A program made the position numbers and the translations under genes. From NCBI GenBank assembly GCA_936936565.1, contig CAKZIX010000076.1, positions 1 through 13,501 on the forward strand: a DNA stretch of 13,501 nucleotides, read 5' to 3'. This document shows positions 8,053-13,501 of this stretch, in pieces; positions within the stretch are counted from its first letter, which is position 1, and each line of letters opens with the position of its first letter. This stretch comes from an uncultured Nocardiaceae bacterium (GTDB lineage Bacteria; Actinomycetota; Actinomycetes; Mycobacteriales; Mycobacteriaceae). The notes under the pieces were generated by a model. It was not told where the DNA came from. It did no database searches and was given only the letters and a program-made list of their open reading frames with translations.

Positions 8053-9252
8053 ATGTTCAGACACCTGCAAGACGACGTCGCTCGCGATCTCGCGACGACG
8101 CTGGTGGACTTGGGTTACACGAGCGACGGCGACATTCGGGCGATGACGATCGGTATCAGCCCCCGCTTCGTCAGCATCGCCGTAGGCGGGGGCTACGGCC
8201 AGGCCCGACTGATGACGCTGGTCGGCAAGCTGAACACCACGAAGGTGCTGGTGTCGGGCGAAGTTCCGATCATCACCTGGTTGAAGAACTGCCTCGCACT
8301 GCTGAGCGAACAGCCGGAGGCGAAGTTGTTCCGCGACGCGCTCGAACAGGCCAGCATGGACGGCGCGACGACGAATCCGGGTGCGCCGCAACTGCCGCCG
8401 CATGCCGAGCCCAACGATGTCGAGGCCCTGCCCCGTCGCGGCGACGGCGCGCTGGAGGTCCAGATCGGCGACGACGACACGCTGCAGGTGCAATTCCTGC
8501 TGCGCGGCAGCGCCGCCGCGCGTTCCATTGGAAAAGTTATGGTGCACAGGCATTTCGACGGATCGCCCGCCTACCTGGCGGGCAATCAGCCCGACTACGG
8601 GCTGGGTACCGGGTGGCTCGTCGGACCAGGCCTGCTCATCACCAACTACCACGTCGTCACTGCGCGCCGTCCGCAGGAGCCGCCCGCCCGACAACAGGAT
8701 TTCGACCGGCAGGGTGCCAATACCCTCGTGTTGTTCGACTATCTGCGAGTCGGCGCGATCGGTCGGCAGGCGCAGTCGGTGGCCTGCGTAGCCGGCGACG
8801 CAGACCTCGACTACGCGGTGCTGCGACTGGCACCAGGAGCGTGCGACGACCGGCACCCGCTCTATTTGCGATCGACGCCCATCCTGCGACCGAAGGATCG
8901 CGTGCTCCGTGAGCGCGTGAACGTCCTGCAGCACCCCAACGGCGGGCCGATGCGGCTCGGCTTCCGCAACAACTTCGTCGTTTCCGGGATCGAAGAACGG
9001 CTGAGCTACCTCACCGATACCGCCGGCGGCTCGTCGGGCTCACCGATCTGTGACGACGAATGGTTCGTTGCCGCGCTGCACCGCGGTTTCACCACCATTC
9101 AGGGCGAGCCGGTGATGGTGTGGGGCAAGCCGATCAGTCAGGAGAACTTCGGGACGCCCGTCGGCCAGATTCTCGGCCACCTCGCCGCCAACCATCCGGC
9201 GCTGCACGAAGAGATCGTCGCAGGCCAGGCAGCACTTCCCGCCGACATGTGA
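8053..9252 (+). CDS. Trypsin-like serine protease with N-terminal adaptor-like domain
   Basis: This 399-residue protein lacks a signal peptide or membrane segment and should act in the cytosol. Residues 1-100 form a separate alpha/beta or helical domain that I cannot assign; its position matches effector-associated domains of bacterial conflict proteases. A Pro-rich linker (about 105-130) follows. The chymotrypsin-fold protease spans about 165-375, with triad candidates His200 (TNYHVV), Asp253 (LDYAVL) and Ser328 (GGSSGSP). The spacing and GSSGSP motif match the V8/HtrA-like trypsin family, so it looks active. There is no PDZ domain. The ATG at 8053 comes 7 bases after the WD40 stop, with a GGGGTGAG ribosome-site-like stretch overlapping that stop. 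The close linkage suggests the WD40 protein controls the protease. It ends 10 bases from the convergent response regulator gene. Protease family is confident; biological role is inferred. Confidence 0.9.
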   Translation: MFRHLQDDVARDLATTLVDLGYTSDGDIRAMTIGISPRFVSIAVGGGYGQARLMTLVGKLNTTKVLVSGEVPIITWLKNCLALLSEQPEAKLFRDALEQASMDGATTNPGAPQLPPHAEPNDVEALPRRGDGALEVQIGDDDTLQVQFLLRGSAAARSIGKVMVHRHFDGSPAYLAGNQPDYGLGTGWLVGPGLLITNYHVVTARRPQEPPARQQDFDRQGANTLVLFDYLRVGAIGRQAQSVACVAGDADLDYAVLRLAPGACDDRHPLYLRSTPILRPKDRVLRERVNVLQHPNGGPMRLGFRNNFVVSGIEERLSYLTDTAGGSSGSPICDDEWFVAALHRGFTTIQGEPVMVWGKPISQENFGTPVGQILGHLAANHPALHEEIVAGQAALPADM

Positions 9253-9261
9253 GGATCGACA

Positions 9262-9927
9262 TCACGGCGTCCAGCCGGGCTGCACCAGCCCGGACTCGTA
9301 GGCCATGACGACCAATTGGGTGCGGTCGCGGGCATCGAGCTTGGTCAGGATCCGGCTGACGTGTGTGCGCGCGGTGGCCGGACTCAGGAACAGCCGCGCC
9401 CCGATCTCGGCGTTCGTGAGGCCCTCGGCGACCAGCGCCATCACCTCACGCTCCCGATCGGTGAGTTCGGCCAGGCCACGTGGGGCCGGCGGTTGCTTTG
9501 CGTGCGAGGCGAATTCGGACACCAGCCGCCGGGTCACGCTGGGCGACAACAGGGCATCGCCCGCCGACACCACGCGCACCGCCTTCACCAGGTCGGCCGG
9601 CTCGGTGTGCTTGACGAGGAAACCCGTTGCGCCCGAACGCATTGCCTCGAAGACGTATTCGTCGAGCTCGAAGGTGGTGAGCACCACCACGCGCACCTCG
9701 GCGAGCTTCGGGTCCGCCGCGATGAGGCGGGTGGCGCCGAGCCCGTCGAGGATCGGCATCCGGATGTCCATGAGCACGACGTCGGGGTGCAGCGCGCGGG
9801 TCATGCGCACGGCCTGCTCGCCGTTGTCGGCCTCGCCGACCACCTCGATGTCGTCCTGCGCGTCGAGCAACGCGACGAACCCGGCGCGCACCAGCGCCTG
9901 ATCGTCGGCAACCAGCACCCGAATCAT
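9262..9927 (-). CDS. NarL/FixJ-family response regulator
   Basis: This 221-residue DNA-binding regulator should be the output partner of the kinase encoded just upstream on the same strand. The receiver domain (1-120) has the acidic pocket D8/D9, phospho-acceptor D54 in VVLMDIRMP, the switch Thr in VLTTF (84-85) and the conserved K106 in FLVKH. A LuxR-type helix-turn-helix occupies about 151-215 (LTDREREVMALVAEGLTNAE onward). The ATG at 9927 begins MIRVLVADD, the expected receiver start, and a GGCGGG stretch lies upstream. A longer frame upstream of this start overlaps the kinase gene and is not real. The gap to the kinase stop is 14 bases. The neighbouring divergent ABC exporter genes are the likely target. 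The gene faces the protease gene tail to tail with only 9 bases between them. Confidence 0.95.
   Translation of the reverse strand: MIRVLVADDQALVRAGFVALLDAQDDIEVVGEADNGEQAVRMTRALHPDVVLMDIRMPILDGLGATRLIAADPKLAEVRVVVLTTFELDEYVFEAMRSGATGFLVKHTEPADLVKAVRVVSAGDALLSPSVTRRLVSEFASHAKQPPAPRGLAELTDREREVMALVAEGLTNAEIGARLFLSPATARTHVSRILTKLDARDRTQLVVMAYESGLVQPGWTP
9275..9293. terminator. Possible shared terminator hairpin between convergent genes
   Basis: CCGGGCT at 9275-9281 and AGCCCGG at 9287-9293 make a 7-bp stem with a five-base loop. It sits inside the last codons of the response regulator and about 22 bases past the protease stop. It could stop transcription from the protease side. It lacks a T-tract in either direction, and coding sequence of this composition can form such stems by chance. 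Confidence 0.3.
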
Positions 9928-9941
9928 GCGTAACCCGCCTG

Positions 9942-11186
9942 TCAGTCGCTTGTCCCGGAAGGAGCCGGAAGTACCGCGTCCACCCGGAATCCGCCGTCCG
10001 GGCGCGGGCCCGCCATGAGCTCGCCGCCGAGTGCCCGTGCCCGCTCGATCATGCCTCGGATGCCGTTGCCACCGGAAGGGGCCGACCCGGCGTCCCGGGC
10101 ACCGTGGGTGTCCTCGGGCACCGTTGCGGGACCGTCGTCCGAATGCCGGGCGATGCCGCGTCCGTCGGCGCTGCTCGACGCCCGGTCCCCGCGGCCGTCG
10201 TCGTCGACGACGATGCGCAGCCGGGTCGGCGAATATTGGGTGGTGACAAACGCTTTCGAGCCGTTCGCGTGCCGGACGACGTTCGTCAGCGACTCCTGCA
10301 CAATGCGCGCGGCGGCGACGTCGACCACGGTGGGCAGCTTGCGCACCGGGCCGTCCACCTGCGTCTGCACGTCCAGGCCCGCCGCGCGCGCACGAGCGAC
10401 CAGTGCATCGAGATCGGCGATGCTCGGTACCGGCGCCGTCGGCGCGCCCTCGGCCGAGCGGATCGACTGCAACAGTGCGTGCACGTCGCCGAGCGCGTCC
10501 TTGGACGCCGCCTTGATCGCGGCCAGCGCGCTCGCCGCGTGCTCGGGCTTGCGCTCCAACAGCTCGAGCGCCACTCCGGATTGCACGTTGATCAGCGAAA
10601 GGCTGTGCGCGAGCACGTCGTGCAACTCGCGCGCGATCGCCAGGCGCTCCTCGCTGGCCCGCCGTAACCGTTCCTCCTCGGCGCTGCGGCGGCCGGCCGC
10701 TTCCCGCTGGCGCCGGGCGTCCAGCACCGCGCGGCGCTGCCGCACCGCCTCCGCCAGGGCCAGCACCACACACAGCCACGCCGCGATCCCTGCGGCCGCC
10801 CACCACGACGGCGCCGGCGCGCCCGCCAGCACCGGTCCCGGCCACACCATGATCAGGTAGCCCAGCGGCACCAGCGGATACGTGCGCCACCGCGAACCGG
10901 ACGCGGCGAGCGTCAGAAACGCAAGCAACACCGACAGGAAAATCGGGCCGAAGCCGTAGCCGCCCAGCACGTATGCGGCGGCGGCGGTGAGCGCTACCGC
11001 AAACACCGGCAGCGGATGGCGGCTGCGCAGCGTCAGGGCGGCCGGGCCGGCGAGCAGCGCGACGACGGCGATCGCGTCCAGGGCTCGTGCCTGCGGCTGA
11101 TTGGCGTTGGCGCCCAGGCTGCCGAACACCTGGATCACCCCGACGACCAGCGCGATCACCCAATCCCATTTCCTCACATCGGCCAC
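9942..11186 (-). CDS. NarL-system sensor histidine kinase (HisKA_3 type)
   Basis: This is a membrane sensor kinase of about 414 residues, paired with the response regulator downstream. Six hydrophobic segments fill the first 150 residues with short loops, so sensing is probably within the membrane or through the ABC partner. A charged coiled-coil stretch (QRRAVLDARRQREAAG onward) leads to the dimerisation domain with the phospho-acceptor His189 in ARELHDVLAHSLS. The ATPase domain has the N box ESLTNVVRHA, G1 box DDDGRGD and G2 box GNGIRGMIERA. Between G1 and G2 lie about 38 residues of Ser/Asp/Gly-rich, probably disordered sequence, longer than usual for the ATP lid. I chose GTG 11186 because the first membrane helix begins soon after; GTG 11177 is an alternative. 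The frame is open to 11327, but that would overlap the divergent ATPase start. Confidence 0.9.
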   Translation of the reverse strand: MADVRKWDWVIALVVGVIQVFGSLGANANQPQARALDAIAVVALLAGPAALTLRSRHPLPVFAVALTAAAAYVLGGYGFGPIFLSVLLAFLTLAASGSRWRTYPLVPLGYLIMVWPGPVLAGAPAPSWWAAAGIAAWLCVVLALAEAVRQRRAVLDARRQREAAGRRSAEEERLRRASEERLAIARELHDVLAHSLSLINVQSGVALELLERKPEHAASALAAIKAASKDALGDVHALLQSIRSAEGAPTAPVPSIADLDALVARARAAGLDVQTQVDGPVRKLPTVVDVAAARIVQESLTNVVRHANGSKAFVTTQYSPTRLRIVVDDDGRGDRASSSADGRGIARHSDDGPATVPEDTHGARDAGSAPSGGNGIRGMIERARALGGELMAGPRPDGGFRVDAVLPAPSGTSD

Positions 11187-11289
11187 GCTAGACGCGCGCG
11201 GCAGGGATGCGCGTCCGTCTGGATACGTATCCGCGCTGCCGCCGCGAGACGGATGCGCACACCCGGCCGCGCGGACGAACCTCGATGTC
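11187..11289. promoter_or_regulatory. Divergent control region with nested dyads
   Basis: This 103-base gap separates the kinase (leftward) and ATPase (rightward) starts and must hold at least one promoter. It contains a perfect 12-bp palindrome GGATACGTATCC at 11221-11232. An outer near-perfect inverted repeat, GCGTCCGTCT (11211-11220) and AGACGGATGC (11247-11256), matches at 9 of 10 positions. There is also a direct repeat, GGATGCGC, at 11205-11212 and 11251-11258. The GGAT half-sites recur throughout. This fits autoregulation and exporter control by the adjacent LuxR-type regulator, which is inference. I see no confident -35/-10 pair. Confidence 0.5.
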
Positions 11290-12156
11290 ATGCCAAACAA
11301 CATCGTGGTCACCGACCAACTGACCAAGCGCTACGGCGAGCACACCGCCGTCGACCACGTCAGCCTCACCGTGCGAGCGGGGGAGATCTACGGTTTCCTC
11401 GGCCCGAACGGTGCCGGCAAGACGACGACGATGCGGATGATCGCGGGGCTGATCCGGCCGACCAGCGGCGCGGCGACCGTCGATTCGGGCGCGCCCGGCG
11501 TGCTCATCGAGGGTCCGGGTTTCTACCCCTACCTGTCCGGGCGCGACAACCTGCGGGTGCTCGCGCGCTACCGGCAGCTCGACGACACCGAAGTGGTGCG
11601 GGCACTGCAGCGTGTCGGTCTCGGCGCGCGCGGCGACGACAAGTACCGCACCTACTCACTGGGCATGAAGCAGCGGCTCGGCGTCGGCGCGGCGCTGCTC
11701 GGCGAGCCGGAACTGCTCATTCTCGACGAGCCGACCAATGGGCTCGACCCCGCGGGGATGGCCGAAATGCGCGAGCTCGTCACCGATCTCGCGGCCGACG
11801 GACACACCGTCATGCTGTCGAGCCACCTGTTGGCGGAGGTGCAAGAGATCTGCGATCGGATCGGTGTGATCAACGGCGGGCGCCTGCTCGCCGAGTCGAC
11901 CGTGGCCGAACTGCGCGGTACCGCAACGCTTTACGTCAAGGCCGAACCGCTCGAGCTGGCCTTCGCCGCGGTCCGGAAGGTGGCCGCGCACGCGATGCTC
12001 ACCAATGGCGCGATCCGCGTAGACGGCGGGTCCGCGCCGGTGGTCGCGCGCGCCGTGGTTACCGCCGGCGCCGCGCTGCACGAGTTGCGGATGGACGAAA
12101 GGTCCTTGGAGGAAGTGTTTTTCGAGATGACGACTGCCCCGGAGGTGGCACGATGA
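11290..12156 (+). CDS. ABC-2 type transporter, ATP-binding subunit
   Basis: This 288-residue cytoplasmic ATPase should power export with the permease encoded next. It has Walker A GPNGAGKT (38-45), the signature YSLGMKQRLG (122-131), Walker B LLILDEP (142-148) with catalytic Glu, and the switch histidine in SSH (177-179). The segment IEGPGFYPYLSGRDNL in the Q-loop region resembles the BcrA/lantibiotic-immunity group, where the usual Gln is replaced. The C-terminal 80 residues form the accessory domain typical of this group, ending in the motif DERSLEEVFFEMT. The ATG at 11290 gives the expected MPNNIVVTDQLTKRYG start; the ribosome site is weak. The gene overlaps the permease start by 4 bases (ATGA). 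Divergence from the kinase gene suggests two-component control. Substrate is unknown; peptide antibiotic or lipid export is the usual role. Confidence 0.95.
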   Translation: MPNNIVVTDQLTKRYGEHTAVDHVSLTVRAGEIYGFLGPNGAGKTTTMRMIAGLIRPTSGAATVDSGAPGVLIEGPGFYPYLSGRDNLRVLARYRQLDDTEVVRALQRVGLGARGDDKYRTYSLGMKQRLGVGAALLGEPELLILDEPTNGLDPAGMAEMRELVTDLAADGHTVMLSSHLLAEVQEICDRIGVINGGRLLAESTVAELRGTATLYVKAEPLELAFAAVRKVAAHAMLTNGAIRVDGGSAPVVARAVVTAGAALHELRMDERSLEEVFFEMTTAPEVAR

Positions 12157-12983
12157 TGGCAAGTATCAAGGCCGAGGCACTGCGACTGCGCAAGTGGCCG
12201 ACGATGTGGATTCTGGTCGGGGTGTGGCTCGCGCTGAACCTCACCTTCGCCTATCTGTTCAACTATCTCGCGTATCGCAGCGGCGAATCCGAAAACGGTG
12301 TGCCGCCGCAGATCTTGCTGCAGCGCATGCTGCCGGGCGCCGTGCCCGAGACCTTCACGCAAGGCATGGCGATGTTCGGCGGTGCGCTCATGCTCATCCT
12401 CGGCGCGCTGGCCACCGGCAGCGGATACGGCTGGGGCACCTGGAAAACCGTTTTCACCCAAGGACGTTCGCGCATCGAGGTGCTCGCCGGCACCATCGTC
12501 GCGGTGTTCGTCGTGGTGGTCGGAGTGGTGCTGTCGGCGTTCGTGCTGGACCTCGGCGTGGCGGCGATAATCGCGACCTCCGCCGATGCGTCCACCACGT
12601 TGCCGACGCTGTCGCAGGCGCTGGCCGGCATCGGCACCGGGATCGCGATTCTCGGGATGTGGACGTTGTTCGGCGTGCTGATCGGCGTCGTCGCGCGGGG
12701 TCCCGCCCTGGCGGTCGGACTGGGACTGGTGTGGGTGCTGGTGGTGGAGAACCTGTTGCGCGGTGTCGGGGCACTGCTGGGGCCCGTCGAGGCCGTGACG
12801 GACTGGCTGCCGGGCACCGCCGCGGGCTCGCTCGCCGGTGCCATGCGCTCTGGCCCGGGGGATGCGGTACCCGGCGTACTCGACACGCTGACCCGCCCCG
12901 AATCCCTTGTAGCCCTTGCGGTTTACGTTGCCGTCATGGTCGGTGCCACGCTGCTGATCGTGCGGCGGCGCGATCTGGTGTGA
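12153..12983 (+). CDS. ABC-2 type transporter, permease subunit
   Basis: This 276-residue integral membrane protein is the channel partner of the ATPase. It has about six membrane segments, near 17-40, 72-90, 112-138, 157-180, 184-202 and 250-270. The motif YGWGTWKTVFTQGRSR after the second segment is the cytoplasmic coupling region common to ABC-2 permeases. It ends in the usual basic RRRDLV tail. A strong GGAGG lies 7 bases before the ATG at 12153, which overlaps the ATPase stop, so the two genes are translationally coupled. A second ATG at 12156 is possible. A large loop at about 41-71 should face outside. No transporter gene follows, so the complex is likely a homodimer of this subunit with two ATPase copies. 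Confidence 0.93.
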   Translation: MMASIKAEALRLRKWPTMWILVGVWLALNLTFAYLFNYLAYRSGESENGVPPQILLQRMLPGAVPETFTQGMAMFGGALMLILGALATGSGYGWGTWKTVFTQGRSRIEVLAGTIVAVFVVVVGVVLSAFVLDLGVAAIIATSADASTTLPTLSQALAGIGTGIAILGMWTLFGVLIGVVARGPALAVGLGLVWVLVVENLLRGVGALLGPVEAVTDWLPGTAAGSLAGAMRSGPGDAVPGVLDTLTRPESLVALAVYVAVMVGATLLIVRRRDLV

Positions 12984-13042
12984 ACGGCGGCCAAACCCAG
13001 TAGGTTCGGATTCGTCAGCGAAAGTCGAGAAAGGACCAGCTC

Positions 13043-13279
13043 ATGCCAACTCGTACCGCACGCACAGCCTGGACCGGCAACATCCAAGACGGCTCGGGTC
13101 AGGTGGAGCTCGCAAGCTCCGGCGTCGGCACGTTCGAGGTGTCGTTCCCGCGCCGATCGGCCGACGAGGCCGACGGCGTGACCAGCCCGGAAGAGCTGAT
13201 CGCGGCCGGGCACGCAGCGTGCTTCGCGATGGCGCTCTCGGCAGAGATCGCCCGCGCCGGCGGCACGCCCGCCGAGGAC
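13043..13279 (+). CDS. osmC: OsmC/Ohr-family peroxidase, N-terminal half, cut by a breakpoint
   Basis: The ATG at 13043 has a good ribosome site (AAAGGA, 7 bases away) and begins about 79 residues matching the N-terminal half of actinobacterial OsmC proteins. These are cytosolic enzymes that reduce organic hydroperoxides using two cysteines. The first reactive cysteine is visible as C60 in AAGHAACFAM. The second, expected about 60 residues later, is missing because the sequence changes identity after AGGTPAED. Full-length members are about 140 residues. A TAGGTT at 13001-13006 could be a -10 box, giving the gene its own promoter in the 59-base gap after the permease. The reading frame stays open to the window end through unrelated sequence. 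Confidence 0.85.
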
Positions 13280-13501
13280 CGCATCCAGCTGCTGGCCAGC
13301 ACCGCCACCAAGCTGAACGACAGCGAGCGCTACGTCTACAGCGTGGAGAAGCTGCTCACCTACTACCCGAAGAAGCAGTACTGGAGCGACCTGCTGTCGC
13401 GCCTGCAGAACAAGCCCAGCTTCAGCGACAAGTTCGCGCTGGACACCTACCGCCTGGCCCTGGCCACCGGCAGCCTGAGCCGCGCCGAGGACTACGTGGA
13501 G
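13280..13501 (+). CDS. Foreign-looking helical-repeat protein fragment, in frame with osmC
   Basis: From about 13280 the osmC frame continues as 74 residues unrelated to OsmC, including LLASTATKLNDSERYVYSVE and SFSDKFALDTYRLALATGSL. The pattern of amphipathic helices with Tyr/Leu spacing looks like a TPR-type tandem-helix protein. From memory it resembles proteins of Burkholderiales and other beta-proteobacteria. Codon choice also changes: serine is almost always AGC and leucine CTG, whereas the neighbouring genes mix TCG, TCC and AGC. The start and end of this protein are outside what is seen. A real in-frame domain fusion is possible but would destroy the OsmC fold. Confidence 0.55.

Noticed and set aside
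8053..9252. Secreted trypsin or HtrA/DegP periplasmic protease
   Set aside because: There is no signal peptide, no membrane helix and no PDZ domain; the N-terminus is a charged, folded-looking domain.
9262..11169. 635-residue minus-strand frame appearing to fuse a kinase-like region to the response regulator
   Set aside because: Only the last 221 residues are real. The upstream part is an off-frame read of the kinase gene, which itself reads cleanly in another frame with H, N and G boxes.
11016..12983. 655-residue plus-strand frame ending in the ABC permease
   Set aside because: The first 379 residues are Arg-rich off-frame translation of the kinase and ATPase genes. The permease begins at 12153 with a good ribosome site.

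Overview
The body of this window (about 499 to 13,280) is high-GC DNA from an actinobacterium of the Mycobacteriales, most likely Nocardia or a close relative. I infer this from protein resemblance recalled from memory: a mycobacterial-type ClpC1, a one-chain diflavin assimilatory nitrate reductase, an actinobacterial OsmC-type peroxidase, and GC-ending codons throughout. No database search was possible.

Layout. 1-498: an unrelated piece of lower GC (about 58% by hand count over 1-480) carrying the start of a beta-helix-like protein. It is joined out of frame to ClpC1. 499-2160: the last two thirds of clpC1, lacking the N-domain and the first-ring Walker motifs, followed by a strong hairpin terminator. 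2161-2475: a regulatory gap with a perfect TATAAT box and two dyads in the presumed leader. 2476-6576: a 1366-residue fusion of a molybdopterin nitrate reductase with a CysJ-like FMN/FAD/NADPH reductase. 6654-9252: two closely linked genes, one for a membrane-anchored seven-bladed WD40 protein with a helical N-terminal domain, and one for a cytosolic trypsin-like protease with its own N-terminal domain. 9262-11186 (minus strand): a NarL-type response regulator and its histidine kinase. 11290-12983 (plus strand): an ABC-2 ATPase and permease, divergent from the kinase across a dyad-rich 103-base region. 13043 to about 13,280: the N-terminal half of an OsmC/Ohr-family protein. It runs in frame into about 220 bases that look like a proteobacterial (Burkholderiales-type) helical-repeat protein, up to the window end.

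How the genes work together. The nitrate reductase is a self-contained NADPH-to-nitrate electron path. The kinase, regulator, ATPase and permease form a classic two-component/ABC module, usually used for envelope stress or antimicrobial peptide sensing. The WD40/protease pair is the most interesting locus. It resembles the single-chain actinobacterial proteins with trypsin, STAND NTPase, membrane segment and WD40 parts, but split into two genes and without the NTPase. Both proteins carry N-terminal domains that could be effector-associated (EAD-like) adaptors. I propose it as a candidate sensor/protease conflict or stress system.

Caution: both ends look chimeric (breakpoints near 498 and 13,280). 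The simplest explanation is misassembly or joining of foreign sequence, so the terminal gene fusions should not be taken as real without read evidence.
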